A stretch of 64,000 nucleotides of DNA. It comes from Meandrina meandrites. Its lineage: Eukaryota > Cnidaria > Anthozoa > Scleractinia > Meandrinidae. The notes under the pieces are model-generated. The model saw only the letters and a list, made by a program, of their open reading frames with translations. It ran no database searches and was not told where the DNA came from. The stretch spans positions 21,920,114 to 21,984,113 of the forward strand of contig OY855913.1 of NCBI GenBank assembly GCA_963693305.1. The letters are read 5' to 3'. Below are positions 49,801 through 52,071 of this stretch, in pieces (within the stretch, counting starts at the first letter, position 1; each line of letters opens with the position of its first letter). The translations under genes were made by a program, and so were the position numbers.

Positions 49801-52071
49801 GTTTGCGAGTTACTCCCCTCTAAGCTAAAGGCCTGGATCCGCCATTGTGACTAGTTTATTTGTTGATTTTTCTAGGACTTTATCAGTGCCATTCCTCTGT
49901 CCAAATGGGAGCAGCAATATTTGGTACCAGCAGAACAATGCATTAGTAACGGCTACTCGTGTATTCAGTCTGCGTATCCCACACCTACTGATGCCGTGAG
50001 AATCGAAGCTGAAGATCGGTTTAAAGGCGGCGATAGAGCTCCTTACTACATAATGGACCGCAGGGCGAGCTTGAAGCATCTGAAAGTGGGAGAGGTAAAT
50101 GCTTTACTAAGACTGGATTTCATTGGAGGACACTTGATTCTTGTAGAAAGGTTTTCCATTGCTGATTAACTTTTACTGTGAATCCAGTCGGGGGAACAAG
50201 GCGCGATCACTTTTCTGAGAAGTGACTGAGCCCGCGGTTTTCGTCCCAGAGTTGCTTGGCAACATGTTGTATTTGTTCGTGCGATTGCTTCCGGAGTACT
50301 CGTGAGCGCTGGCGCTAGGTTTTGATTGGATGAAATAATTTGGAAACTTTTCGAGTGCTATAACAAAGATTTGCCAAAACTAGCACTTGTTTCCCGACTG
50401 GATCAGAGCAAAGCCGAGGTACTCTGATTCAAATCTAGAGCAATCGCGATTGGCTAAAACCAACCATCGCATTGTTTTTGTTCGCGTTCTGATTGGCTTA
50501 GTGATTGTCCGAGTTATAACTTTGATTGTACAACAGTCATTACAAAATCACTCTATTCTCGATTCAGTTTCATCCTCTGTTTTTGTTAGAAGATTGACAT
50601 ATTGATCGCTGAAACGTGCCCTCTGTCTGATACATTGATATACAAAACACCAAGCACTAGAACAGTTCAGAAACCTTAAAGGGCCAGACATTTTGTCGAA
50701 ATCACATGAAATATCATCGGAGTTAATTCAGGCTTTTTCTTCGCGTACTTAACTGCGATAAGCTTTCTGTACCGTGTTAAATCTTTTTCGCGCAGTTCAA
50801 ATATATGACACTTCACATATTCACTTGAAATGTTCGAATTCTTCTTTTGTTTCTCAGAAAACTGTTCACTTCTCCGGAACGGCAGCCTCCGGGCGCTACT
50901 ACGTCATCGTTCATTTTTACCAACCGAACTTCCTCTCATTCCTGGGAAAAGTTGTTATCAGTGGACAGAATGCCGCGTCGACCTTGCTGACTTTCCGCTA
51001 CTGCCCTCACGTGTCTGGCTGCAGGGCCACAGGCACGTCACAGTACAGGGAGGGTGTGAGTGAATCTATCTACATTGGACGACAGAACAGCATTCTTGTC
51101 AGCCTCGCGATTCCTGAGGATAAGGGCGTTTGGATTGTAAGTAGTCTAGAGACCAGTTTATAAAGGTACAGACATGTCCAGGATTGAACCCTAATGAGAT
51201 ACACGTTCCTTATGATAGGCATCACAAAGTGTCCCCCTTTATAAAACTTCACCAAAACACAACTAATTCTGTCAAATGTGAAGTAGTATGGAAATGCCAA
51301 AAACGCAGTCAAATATGAAGTACTTATTAAACAACACTTGCGTTAAATCCTGGTCATTAGTAAAAAACCTGGGGAGATATCGCCATAATACGCCTCGTTC
51401 TCCGAACTTAATATGGTTTATTTAACCACTCAAGAGAAACTACTCGGATCTTTAAAGTGCATGTAATCAGTGTGGACTTTTTCGACTTTCATCACAGACT
51501 TGTCTTTTAAGTGTTTAGAAACTGGCGTCCGCAAAAATATCGCGGTATACTCAAGCTTTACGCTACCTTGCGAGACAGAATTCCCTTCTATTTCCGCGCA
51601 GGGAGATACATGTACGCTCCCTCTCGTCTCTCCTCGAGAAGAAAGAGAAGGGAATCTCTGTCTTCAAGGTTAGCTTTACGCACATCTCAATCTTCACTCA
51701 CTTAAATTCGCTGTCATTTATTGTCTTTTCAGGATTATGTGCTGCTGGTTCCTATCTCATCATTCTCGCCATCTCTTCTGGATGTGAAGCCGGTCGATGT
51801 TACTCAAGATTTTATCCAGGATTGTGGACAATACACCTTTTTCCTGAAAGACTCGTCTTCGAAATTCTGTCTTCGCTCGGCGTTTACCGTAACAACGCGG
51901 TTCAACAGTGGCGCGTTAAAATGCAACTGCGATGGACTGGGATCTACCAAAACTAGCTGTCAATCATTCGGTGGACAGTGTATTTGCAGACCTAACGTGA
52001 TTGGTCGAGCGTGTGACAGATGTAGAAGCGGTTACAGTGGGTTTCCTTACTGTAGAAAATTAGCGACTTGA
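6453..52071 (+). CDS. Laminin-alpha-like mucin protein, whole gene (33 exons in window, 5' end missing)
   Basis: Spliced gene, read as 33 GT-AG exons whose lengths sum to 8895 nt (2964 aa plus stop). In-window residue order: end of LamNT (1-108), first LE module (to 163), Thr/Ser/Pro mucin-like region (163-1120), LE modules (1120-1543), domain IVb copy 1 (1543-2075), LE modules (2076-2356), domain IVb copy 2 (2357-2913), final LE (2914-2960), stop. LE modules show the eight-cysteine pattern (CxCN..G....C....G.CxCK....G..CdrC..GyyGFP.C). The IVb segments carry motifs such as FSWRGYA and LPEDYY known from laminin alpha-5/alpha-3B short arms. Laminins are secreted basement-membrane proteins; LamNT mediates network assembly and a C-terminal coiled coil mediates trimer formation. 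The coiled coil and LG domains are absent here, so a monomeric, O-glycosylated matrix or mucus protein is inferred. The signal peptide and early LamNT exons must lie left of position 1. Confidence 0.85.
7046..7195. mobile_element. Foldback/MITE-like inverted repeat
   Basis: Arms of about 40 bp (cagtctaaaacaatagac and gtctattgttttaggctg) face each other across about 65 bp in the intron between exons 1 and 2. No coding content. Confidence 0.7.
7786..7863 (+). CDS. Laminin-like exon 2: end of LamNT
   Basis: A 26-codon exon, phase 0-0, flanked by ttttataggt-type acceptor and gtaag donor. It encodes [13 protein letters not shown], matching the RyIRLrf strand near the end of LamNT. The preceding N-G-R-P part of LamNT is not found, so this region is shortened or a small exon was missed. 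Confidence 0.65.
8134..8420. repeat. Three diverged ~100-bp tandem repeats
   Basis: Units begin with tttttac(a/g)(c/t)cag and share tgccagttgta, ccattc and atgaaatgc. They fill part of the intron between exons 2 and 3. Origin unknown. Confidence 0.6.
8884..9061 (+). CDS. Laminin-like exon 3: LamNT tail and LE1
   Basis: Phase 0 in, phase 1 out. Encodes [23 protein letters not shown], the standard junction from LamNT into the first LE module, then [19 protein letters not shown]. The module is cut after its last cysteine and the next exon is the mucin-like one. Confidence 0.87.
9062..9613 (+). other. Intron 3-4, nothing recognised
   Basis: AT-rich intron leading to the mucin exon. I see no repeats or coding signal in it beyond splice sites. 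Confidence 0.6.
9614..12484 (+). CDS. Laminin-like exon 4: giant mucin-like Thr/Ser/Pro exon
   Basis: A single uninterrupted exon of 2871 nt (957 codons), entered at phase 1 and left at phase 1, with a cacag acceptor and gag|gtaacg donor. It is very rich in Thr, Ser, Pro, Glu and Val, has almost no cysteine or aromatic residues, and looks like a heavily O-glycosylated mucin domain. Its 5' part is degenerate. Near 10450-10764 it has three near-identical 35-residue repeats, and its last ~520 nt are 8-residue repeats of the form TTTVPTTV followed by E or K. The phase 1-1 symmetry lets it be inserted or skipped without disturbing the LE reading frame. Confidence 0.85.
10450..10764 (+). repeat. 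Three 105-bp tandem repeats in the mucin exon
   Basis: The unit starting cctacccctg(t) recurs at 10450, 10555 and 10660 with nearly no differences. Each unit encodes 35 residues containing [17 protein letters not shown]. The near identity suggests recent expansion and likely variable copy number. Confidence 0.9.
11886..12412 (+). repeat. 24-bp tandem repeats encoding TTTVPTTV(E/K)
   Basis: About twenty-two units of 24 nt encode Thr-Thr-Thr-Val-Pro-Thr-Thr-Val with a Glu/Lys alternation. Near-identical units imply expansion by unequal exchange or slippage. The repeat also opens a long spurious reading frame on the minus strand. Confidence 0.9.
12601..12744 (+). CDS. Laminin-like exon 5: LE module
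   Basis: Phase 1-1, 144 nt. Encodes [13 protein letters not shown], then [20 protein letters not shown] and the NYPFC end of a laminin-EGF module. It directly follows the mucin exon. Confidence 0.88.
13260..13400 (+). mobile_element. Diverged SINE fragment
   Basis: Contains atccctgccatggtctggcatc and gggagtacctctagtcgctt, which match on the opposite strand the SINE body at 48366-48672. Its tRNA head is not clear. Confidence 0.6.
13421..13565. mobile_element. Palindromic MITE, Harbinger-like ends
   Basis: A 145-bp near-perfect inverted repeat; the left end is GCCCCAGTTGTTCAAA and the right end its reverse complement. Flanked by CAG at 13418-13420 and 13566-13568. Ends resemble those of the Harbinger element at 44652. 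Confidence 0.82.
14174..14311 (+). CDS. Laminin-like exon 6: LE module
   Basis: Phase 1-1, 138 nt. Encodes [28 protein letters not shown] and GSYGFPSC, a full eight-cysteine LE module. Acceptor tttacgttttag, donor gtaagt. Confidence 0.9.
14825..15010. mobile_element. Short TIR element
   Basis: TCACCCAACTAGT at the left and its reverse complement ACTAGTTGGGTGA at the right bound 186 bp inside the intron between exons 6 and 7. No clear target duplication. Confidence 0.6.
15348..15491 (+). CDS. Laminin-like exon 7: LE module
   Basis: Phase 1-1, 144 nt. Encodes [30 protein letters not shown] and GYYNFPNC, one LE module. Acceptor ttccacag, donor gtaagt. Confidence 0.9.
15492..15994 (+). other. 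Intron 7-8, nothing recognised
   Basis: No repeat or coding signal seen. A GC-richer patch with CG-alternating runs lies near 15725-15795. Confidence 0.5.
15995..16138 (+). CDS. Laminin-like exon 8: LE module
   Basis: Phase 1-1, 144 nt. Encodes [28 protein letters not shown] and GYYDFPIC, one LE module. Acceptor gatttcag, donor gtgagt. Confidence 0.9.
16486..16614 (+). CDS. Laminin-like exon 9: LE module
   Basis: Phase 1-1, 129 nt, the shortest of the single-module LE exons. Encodes [26 protein letters not shown] and GYYGFPNC. Confidence 0.9.
16811..16869. repeat. (TCA)n microsatellite
   Basis: About twenty TCA triplets in the intron between exons 9 and 10. The poly-Ile and poly-Met frames it opens are artefacts. 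A tRNA-like tagctcaatggtgagcacct follows at about 16978 and may be a SINE head. Confidence 0.9.
17255..17466 (+). CDS. Laminin-like exon 10: LE module plus start of next (block 1)
   Basis: Phase 1 in, phase 0 out, 212 nt. Encodes [13 protein letters not shown] through VGFPTC and then [13 protein letters not shown]. First exon of duplicated block 1; counterpart of exon 22 (209 nt, same phases). Confidence 0.9.
17467..18106 (+). other. Intron 10-11
   Basis: Contains a C13 tract at 17504-17516 and an AT-rich second half. Nothing else recognised. Confidence 0.5.
18107..18365 (+). CDS. Laminin-like exon 11: LE modules (block 1)
   Basis: Phase 0 in, phase 1 out, 259 nt. Encodes the second half of one LE module ([15 protein letters not shown]) and a full one (CSCSPRGT to the IFGC end). 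Counterpart of exon 23, of identical length. Confidence 0.9.
18569..18668 (+). CDS. Laminin-like exon 12: half LE module (block 1)
   Basis: Phase 1 in, phase 2 out, 100 nt. Encodes [13 protein letters not shown] and [13 protein letters not shown], where the LE module is interrupted by domain IVb as in laminin alpha chains. Counterpart of exon 24, of identical length. Confidence 0.88.
18756..18924 (+). CDS. Laminin-like exon 13: domain IVb copy 1, start
   Basis: Phase 2 in, phase 0 out, 169 nt. Encodes [15 protein letters not shown] and [11 protein letters not shown], equivalent to [15 protein letters not shown] and [11 protein letters not shown] in exon 25. This is the opening of an alpha-5-type domain IVb. 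Confidence 0.85.
19050..19250. repeat. Purine-rich low-complexity stretch (GAACnAA-like)
   Basis: Irregular repeats of gaacgaa/aacgaatgaac-type words in the intron between exons 13 and 14. Looks like a decayed tetranucleotide array. Confidence 0.6.
19474..19585 (+). CDS. Laminin-like exon 14: domain IVb copy 1
   Basis: Phase 0 in, phase 1 out, 112 nt. Encodes [20 protein letters not shown], aligned with [19 protein letters not shown] of exon 26. Confidence 0.85.
19706..19976 (+). mobile_element. tRNA-derived SINE
   Basis: Head GGAGCAGCGTGGCCTAGTGG, a TTGTAATC anticodon-like loop and GGGTTCAAATCC B box resemble a tRNA. The body is followed by a (ATGT)n tail. Lies in the intron between exons 14 and 15. 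Confidence 0.85.
20460..20629 (+). CDS. Laminin-like exon 15: domain IVb copy 1
   Basis: Phase 1 in, phase 0 out, 170 nt. Encodes a basic, hydrophilic stretch ending [16 protein letters not shown]. Placed by phase, by acceptor gcactag and donor gtaag, and by its position equivalent to exon 27. Confidence 0.75.
20785..20856 (-). tRNA. Initiator tRNA-Met (CAT), solitary
   Basis: Full consensus copy alone in the intron between laminin-like exons 15 and 16. No serine partner is present, so it is a single transposed or retained copy. Confidence 0.9.
20983..21249 (+). CDS. Laminin-like exon 16: domain IVb copy 1
   Basis: Phase 0-0, 267 nt. Begins [17 protein letters not shown], the conserved (V)LLPEdYY motif of the domain, matching [17 protein letters not shown] in exon 28. 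Contains the PSGPC and EHC cysteines. Confidence 0.87.
21571..21938. mobile_element. TIR element with CTAG-rich interior
   Basis: Ends AGGGCTCGAGACTA and its reverse complement bound 368 bp. The interior repeats ctagtggctag-type words in both orientations. No coding content. Confidence 0.65.
21966..22235 (+). CDS. Laminin-like exon 17: domain IVb copy 1
   Basis: Phase 0-0, 270 nt. Encodes [17 protein letters not shown] and [13 protein letters not shown]. The start is set by acceptor cttctcag, which keeps phase 0; a later ag would change the frame. In copy 2 the same segment is split into exons 29 and 30. Confidence 0.85.
22475..22815. repeat. GATAACGAT(C/G)ACG minisatellite
   Basis: Imperfect 6/12-bp words (gataac, gatgac, gatcac) fill 340 bp between exons 17 and 18. 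Reading frames in it are simple-sequence artefacts. Confidence 0.85.
22899..23057 (+). CDS. Laminin-like exon 18: domain IVb copy 1
   Basis: Phase 0-0, 159 nt. Encodes [20 protein letters not shown], aligned with [20 protein letters not shown] of exon 31. It is 60 nt shorter than that exon. Confidence 0.83.
23309..23572 (+). CDS. Laminin-like exon 19: domain IVb copy 1
   Basis: Phase 0-0, 264 nt. Encodes [15 protein letters not shown] and [11 protein letters not shown], matching [15 protein letters not shown] and [11 protein letters not shown] of exon 32. Confidence 0.87.
23573..24067 (+). other. Intron 19-20, nothing recognised
   Basis: AT-rich, with poly-A runs near 23893-23960. No element seen. 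Confidence 0.5.
24068..24392 (+). CDS. Laminin-like exon 20: end of domain IVb copy 1 and LE module
   Basis: Phase 0 in, phase 1 out, 325 nt. Encodes [11 protein letters not shown], then [28 protein letters not shown] and GHSGFPRC. It ends at donor gtgag just after the last cysteine of the LE module. The equivalent exon 33 lacks that donor. Confidence 0.88.
24393..24969 (+). other. Intron 20-21, nothing recognised
   Basis: Short direct repeat (ctttctcaagcaaat-like) near 24460-24490; otherwise no signal. Confidence 0.5.
24970..25107 (+). CDS. Laminin-like exon 21: LE module
   Basis: Phase 1-1, 138 nt. Encodes [28 protein letters not shown] and YYGFPDC, one LE module between the two duplicated blocks. 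Confidence 0.9.
25576..25784 (+). CDS. Laminin-like exon 22: LE module plus start of next (block 2)
   Basis: Phase 1 in, phase 0 out, 209 nt. Encodes [36 protein letters not shown] and [14 protein letters not shown]. Counterpart of exon 10. Confidence 0.9.
26221..26479 (+). CDS. Laminin-like exon 23: LE modules (block 2)
   Basis: Phase 0 in, phase 1 out, 259 nt. Encodes [15 protein letters not shown], then a complete LE module starting [15 protein letters not shown]. It is followed by the 17-kb intron that carries the second tRNA array. Confidence 0.9.
26520..26800 (+). mobile_element. Interspersed repeat, unclassified (copy 1)
   Basis: Shares with 52370-52650 (opposite strand) and with 44505-45620 (interrupted) words such as gattggttcactgg, ccaatcagaa and tttgcttcgagttttgattgg. 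CCAAT/ATTGG motifs recur. Family unknown. Confidence 0.65.
26938..27666 (+). pseudogene. tRNA-Ser (AGA) split by a transposon
   Basis: Positions 26938-26959 give the first 22 nt (to ggttaa) and 27608-27666 give the last 59 nt, summing to the normal 81. The break lies in the D-loop. Everything between is the element described at 26960-27603. Confidence 0.9.
26960..27603. mobile_element. TTAA-flanked element inside tRNA-Ser
   Basis: A 644-bp insert starts GGTGATTCCACTGAA and ends with the reverse complement TTCAGTGGAATCACC. It is flanked by TTAA at 26956-26959 and 27604-27607, and the tRNA contains one TTAA at that place. TTAA duplication is typical of piggyBac-type transposases, although the ends do not begin with CCC. 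It has an internal direct repeat (atgggggtcaccgtgctcg at about 27054 and 27431) and no coding capacity. Confidence 0.85.
28042..28077 (-). pseudogene. Initiator tRNA-Met 3' half
   Basis: Only the acceptor/T-arm half (ctagcagagcgaggttttga...) survives; the rest is deleted and the spacer is shortened. Confidence 0.8.
28107..28187 (+). tRNA. tRNA-Ser (CGA)
   Basis: Full length. T-arm reads GCTTCGAATCC, so the B box and one stem pair are altered; activity is uncertain. Confidence 0.8.
28560..28631 (-). tRNA. Initiator tRNA-Met (CAT)
   Basis: Full consensus copy, divergent from tRNA-Ser at 28743 across a 111-bp spacer. Confidence 0.92.
28632..28742. promoter_or_regulatory. Shared spacer of an iMet/Ser dyad (representative)
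   Basis: About 110 bp lie between divergent genes. The motifs tgctgctgat, catatactccgagtgaagct, gttcaaattgtttcggaaaa and (in most copies) ttatatactatcaagg recur in nearly every dyad in both arrays, in matching orientation. TATA-like steps sit upstream of each gene. A shared upstream Pol III promoter region is inferred. Confidence 0.6.
28743..28823 (+). tRNA. tRNA-Ser (CGA)
   Basis: Full consensus copy, loop CTCGAAA. Confidence 0.92.
29212..29283 (-). tRNA. Initiator tRNA-Met (CAT), variant T-arm
   Basis: Full length, but the T-arm is CGGGGGTCAAAACCTCG, so A54 is G and the stem has a wobble. Possibly weakened. Confidence 0.78.
29395..29475 (+). tRNA. tRNA-Ser (TGA)
   Basis: Full length, acceptor end CGATTAC (one wobble pair) and one change beside the anticodon stem. 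Confidence 0.87.
30045..30072 (-). pseudogene. Initiator tRNA-Met remnant
   Basis: Both ends are fused: tagca then cttccactgtgtcactctgc. The anticodon and T-arm are gone. Confidence 0.7.
30305..30376 (-). tRNA. Initiator tRNA-Met (CAT)
   Basis: Full consensus copy, paired with tRNA-Ser at 30489. Confidence 0.92.
30489..30569 (+). tRNA. tRNA-Ser (TGA)
   Basis: Full consensus copy, preceded by cttatatactatcaag. Confidence 0.92.
30597..31205. repeat. Segmental duplicate B1 (with 39840-40448)
   Basis: About 600 bp ending in a minus-strand tRNA-Ser recurs at 39840-40448. The serine anticodon differs between copies (AGA here, CGA there). Confidence 0.82.
31092..31172 (-). tRNA. tRNA-Ser (AGA)
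   Basis: Full consensus copy in an inverted dyad; orientation as in the left array. Confidence 0.92.
31285..31356 (+). tRNA. Initiator tRNA-Met (CAT), acceptor mismatch
   Basis: Full length with AGCATAG against CTTTGCT, giving one T-T mismatch in the acceptor stem. Paired with the serine gene at 31092. Confidence 0.8.
31621..31769. mobile_element. Palindromic MITE
   Basis: Arms of about 65 bp (caaatggtatactcgtgaaa and tttcacgagtataccatttg) form a near-perfect foldback. Inserted, with the next element, into tRNA-array sequence that is continuous in sister copies. Confidence 0.78.
31783..32133. mobile_element. Short TIR element beside the MITE
   Basis: Starts ATCATGGGTGACAAATTAC and ends GTAATTTGTCACCCCTGAT, an imperfect inverted repeat of about 19 bp. 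Sister segments without both inserts read catgaaattactttctac, which locates the insertion site. Confidence 0.72.
32291..32371 (-). tRNA. tRNA-Ser (AGA)
   Basis: Full copy with one change in the D-arm (GAATGG for GAGTGG). Confidence 0.88.
32484..32555 (+). tRNA. Initiator tRNA-Met (CAT)
   Basis: Full consensus copy, second inverted dyad with the serine gene at 32291. Confidence 0.92.
32934..32957 (-). pseudogene. Initiator tRNA-Met 3' stub
   Basis: Only cagcagagcgaggttttgat and a few bases remain; a deletion joins it directly to the dyad spacer. The copy at 40960 has the same breakpoint. Confidence 0.78.
33004..33084 (+). tRNA. tRNA-Ser (TGA)
   Basis: Full consensus copy whose initiator partner is deleted. 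Duplicated at 41030. Confidence 0.92.
34271..34294 (-). pseudogene. Initiator tRNA-Met 3' stub
   Basis: ttagcagagcgaggttttga is followed by unrelated sequence. Same stub at about 42319. Confidence 0.72.
34346..34417 (-). tRNA. Initiator tRNA-Met (CAT)
   Basis: Full length with one T-to-C change before the anticodon stem. A SINE separates it from its serine partner. Confidence 0.87.
34440..34670 (-). mobile_element. tRNA-derived SINE
   Basis: Read on minus it begins GGGGCGCAGTGGTGAGATCG (A-box-like) and has TGGGTTCGATTCC (B box), then a body with GAGGGTTTTTCTCC. It lies inside a dyad spacer. A close copy is at 43025-43270. Confidence 0.8.
34718..34798 (+). tRNA. tRNA-Ser (AGA), degenerate T-arm
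   Basis: Full length but the T-arm reads GGTTCGAATGCTA, breaking two stem pairs, and aagacg replaces aaggcg. Likely weak or inactive. Confidence 0.72.
35170..35241 (-). tRNA. Initiator tRNA-Met (CAT), acceptor mismatch
   Basis: Full length; acceptor 3' strand CTCTCCT produces a C-C mismatch at the third pair. Confidence 0.8.
35343..35423 (+). tRNA. tRNA-Ser (AGA)
   Basis: Full consensus copy, preceded by the ttatatactatcaatg variant of the upstream motif. Confidence 0.92.
35685..35704 (-). pseudogene. Initiator tRNA-Met 5' stub
   Basis: Only ccactgcgccactctgct remains. A separate 3' stub with a base change (gcagagcgacgttttgat) is at 35936-35960. Confidence 0.7.
36271..36342 (-). tRNA. Initiator tRNA-Met (CAT)
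   Basis: Full consensus copy in a segment duplicated at 39554. Confidence 0.92.
36455..36535 (+). tRNA. tRNA-Ser (TGA)
   Basis: Full length; variable arm GGGGTTTCCCC has one change. Confidence 0.9.
36933..37004 (-). tRNA. Initiator tRNA-Met (CAT)
   Basis: Full consensus copy, paired with tRNA-Ser at 37117. Confidence 0.92.
37117..37197 (+). tRNA. tRNA-Ser (CGA)
   Basis: Full consensus copy, loop CTCGAAA. Confidence 0.92.
37516..37587 (-). tRNA. Initiator tRNA-Met (CAT)
   Basis: Full length with one T-stem change (CGGGG for CGAGG). Confidence 0.88.
37692..37702 (+). pseudogene. tRNA-Ser 5' stub
   Basis: gtagtcgtgg follows the usual upstream motif and then breaks off into unrelated sequence. 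Confidence 0.65.
37922..37982 (+). pseudogene. Initiator tRNA-Met, 5' truncated
   Basis: Lacks the first 11 nt, including the acceptor 5' strand, and ends CTCTACTA. The anticodon CAT is present. Confidence 0.8.
38391..38462 (-). pseudogene. Initiator tRNA-Met, degenerate
   Basis: Full length, but gcagatcg in the acceptor region and GAAGTTTGCTGG in place of GAAGCGTGCTGG disrupt the acceptor and D stems. Confidence 0.7.
38565..38645 (+). tRNA. tRNA-Ser (AGA)
   Basis: Full length; acceptor end CAACTAC leaves one mismatch at the sixth pair. Confidence 0.84.
39003..39074 (-). tRNA. Initiator tRNA-Met (CAT)
   Basis: Full consensus copy whose serine partner at 39187 is cut after 22 nt. Confidence 0.92.
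39187..39208 (+). pseudogene. tRNA-Ser 5' 22-nt stub
   Basis: Ends at ggttaa, the same nucleotide at which the element at 26960 splits another serine gene. It then joins sequence duplicated from about 35925. Confidence 0.78.
39554..39625 (-). tRNA. Initiator tRNA-Met (CAT)
   Basis: Full consensus copy, duplicate of the 36271 gene. Confidence 0.92.
39739..39819 (+). tRNA. tRNA-Ser (CGA)
   Basis: Full length with ggcggtgg in place of ggcgatgg at the D-arm/anticodon junction. Confidence 0.89.
40334..40414 (-). tRNA. tRNA-Ser (CGA)
   Basis: Full consensus copy. Its initiator partner, present in the sister segment at 31285, is missing because a foldback element begins at 40452. Confidence 0.92.
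40452..40671. mobile_element. Foldback element with THAP-like fragment
   Basis: Arms of roughly 60-70 bp (agcgggaaaatttaaatact, tttgtcaaaatgcctgt) face each other. A short frame at 40515 (+) reads [16 protein letters not shown], resembling the start of a THAP zinc finger (CAAPGCSNR), found in P-element-type transposases. It truncates duplicate B2. Confidence 0.65.
40960..40983 (-). pseudogene. Initiator tRNA-Met 3' stub
   Basis: Same truncated form as at 32934, inside the duplicated segment. Confidence 0.75.
41030..41110 (+). tRNA. tRNA-Ser (TGA)
   Basis: Full consensus copy, duplicate of the 33004 gene. Confidence 0.92.
42397..42434 (-). pseudogene. Initiator tRNA-Met with internal deletion
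   Basis: The two ends are joined at tcctctgcgccac; the anticodon arm is gone. A further 3' stub lies at about 42319-42343. Confidence 0.72.
42653..42724 (-). pseudogene. Initiator tRNA-Met, degenerate
   Basis: Full length, anticodon CAT present, but a T-loop change (GATCAAGACC) and an altered last base suggest decay. It lies in a local ~290-bp tandem repeat. Confidence 0.65.
42945..43016 (-). pseudogene. Initiator tRNA-Met, degenerate
   Basis: Full length with changes in both acceptor strands (AGCACAG and CTATGCT) and in the D-stem (GGCGTAG). Confidence 0.65.
43025..43270 (-). mobile_element. tRNA-derived SINE, second copy
   Basis: Matches the SINE at 34440 (gaatcgaacccaggccacat, ctcggagcaatta). 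Like that copy it sits between an initiator copy and tRNA-Ser, so the whole dyad was duplicated after insertion. Confidence 0.8.
43324..43397 (+). pseudogene. tRNA-Ser (AGA), variable arm deleted
   Basis: Seven bases are missing (aaatccaaatcccgcgcagg), collapsing the long variable arm that seryl-tRNA synthetase recognises. A and B boxes remain. Confidence 0.8.
43555..43654 (+). CDS. Laminin-like exon 24: half LE module (block 2)
   Basis: Phase 1 in, phase 2 out, 100 nt, acceptor gtcgtttcag. Encodes [13 protein letters not shown] and [13 protein letters not shown]. Same length and phases as exon 12, which confirms that it belongs to the gene across the tRNA-bearing intron. Confidence 0.88.
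43655..44167 (+). other. Intron 24-25
   Basis: Contains a G-rich tract at about 43864-43884 next to gagggggtgg. Otherwise nothing recognised. Confidence 0.5.
44168..44330 (+). CDS. Laminin-like exon 25: domain IVb copy 2, start
   Basis: Phase 2 in, phase 0 out, 163 nt. Encodes [18 protein letters not shown] and [16 protein letters not shown], close to the start of domain IVb in laminin alpha-5. Confidence 0.88.
44652..45547 (+). mobile_element. PIF/Harbinger-type transposon, deleted
   Basis: Ends GGCCCGGTTGTTCGAAAGAG and its reverse complement, flanked by CAG (44649-44651, 45548-45550). Subterminal regions are packed with ggttaa/ttaacc words. It encodes only the start of a Harbinger transposase, so it is non-autonomous. 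Confidence 0.82.
44949..45360 (+). pseudogene. Harbinger transposase N-terminal remnant
   Basis: Frame reads [39 protein letters not shown] and [15 protein letters not shown], the helix-turn-helix-bearing N-terminus of Harbinger/HARBI1-like transposases. The catalytic DDE part is deleted and replaced by TIR sequence. Confidence 0.82.
45701..45824 (+). CDS. Laminin-like exon 26: domain IVb copy 2
   Basis: Phase 0 in, phase 1 out, 124 nt. Acceptor cttctacag, donor g|gtacgt. Encodes [19 protein letters not shown], the counterpart of exon 14. Confidence 0.85.
45825..46414 (+). other. Intron 26-27
   Basis: C-rich tracts near 45968-45980 and 46284-46310; no gene or element recognised. Confidence 0.5.
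46415..46602 (+). CDS. Laminin-like exon 27: domain IVb copy 2
   Basis: Phase 1 in, phase 0 out, 188 nt. Acceptor ccttgtag, donor gtacgt. Encodes a stretch ending [16 protein letters not shown], similar in position and ending to exon 15. Confidence 0.78.
46650..47620. repeat. Diverged tandem duplication in intron 27-28
   Basis: 46650-47090 and 47131-47620 share atttaataataaactgcaag, aacctcgcgcgctt and tttgcctgaacttttctta in the same order. The second copy is interrupted by the hairpin at 47204. Confidence 0.72.
47204..47429. mobile_element. Long perfect hairpin element
   Basis: Arms of about 100 bp, nearly identical, start tcttggaaaataaactgtta and meet at a short loop near 47310-47328. It is flanked by agatttaataata on both sides, likely a target duplication. 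Confidence 0.8.
47682..47921 (+). CDS. Laminin-like exon 28: domain IVb copy 2
   Basis: Phase 0-0, 240 nt. Encodes [17 protein letters not shown] and conserved cysteines (SPCEL, KHCAH). Counterpart of exon 16. Confidence 0.87.
48154..48308 (+). CDS. Laminin-like exon 29: domain IVb copy 2
   Basis: Phase 0 in, phase 2 out, 155 nt. Encodes [16 protein letters not shown] and ends at a cysteine. With exon 30 it replaces the single exon 17 of copy 1. Confidence 0.85.
48366..48672 (-). mobile_element. tRNA-derived SINE
   Basis: On minus: GGTGCGGTTGCCTAACGGTT head, B box GGGTCTGAGCC, then a body with ggatgggatgctagtcc and ctcctagtcgcttcatgc (in the order reversed on +). Lies between exons 29 and 30. 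Confidence 0.82.
48945..49062 (+). CDS. Laminin-like exon 30: domain IVb copy 2
   Basis: Phase 2 in, phase 0 out, 118 nt. Encodes [15 protein letters not shown], matching [15 protein letters not shown] inside exon 17. Exons 29 and 30 together (273 nt) equal exon 17 (270 nt), so one intron was gained or lost after the duplication. Confidence 0.86.
49063..49875 (+). other. Intron 30-31, nothing recognised
   Basis: A GC-richer patch at 49140-49270; the direct words agccaatcaaat and gattggctag form a loose inverted pair near 49618-49672. No gene seen. Confidence 0.5.
49876..50094 (+). CDS. Laminin-like exon 31: domain IVb copy 2
   Basis: Phase 0-0, 219 nt. Encodes [20 protein letters not shown] and a conserved CIQ cysteine. 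Counterpart of exon 18. Confidence 0.86.
50095..50857 (+). other. Intron 31-32, nothing recognised
   Basis: Several gattggct words near 50320-50500; no coding or mobile element identified. Confidence 0.5.
50858..51136 (+). CDS. Laminin-like exon 32: domain IVb copy 2
   Basis: Phase 0-0, 279 nt, acceptor ttctcag, donor gtaag. Encodes [17 protein letters not shown] and [11 protein letters not shown]. Counterpart of exon 19. Confidence 0.87.
51137..51732 (+). other. Intron 32-33
   Basis: Short inverted words ccctctcgtctctcctcgag/gaagggaatctctgtct near 51580-51665 suggest a small foldback; weak. No gene. Confidence 0.4.
51733..52071 (+). CDS. Laminin-like exon 33: end of IVb copy 2, last LE module, stop
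   Basis: Phase 0 in, 339 nt including TGA. Encodes [11 protein letters not shown], then [28 protein letters not shown] and GYSGFPYC. Only five residues (RKLAT) follow before the stop. Exon 20 has a phase-1 donor at the equivalent point; here no GT is present and the frame runs into the stop. Confidence 0.88.
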   Translation, partial: DYVLLVPISSFSPSLLDVKPVDVTQDFIQDCGQYTFFLKDSSSKFCLRSAFTVTTRFNSGALKCNCDGLGSTKTSCQSFGGQCICRPNVIGRACDRCRSGYSGFPYCRKLAT

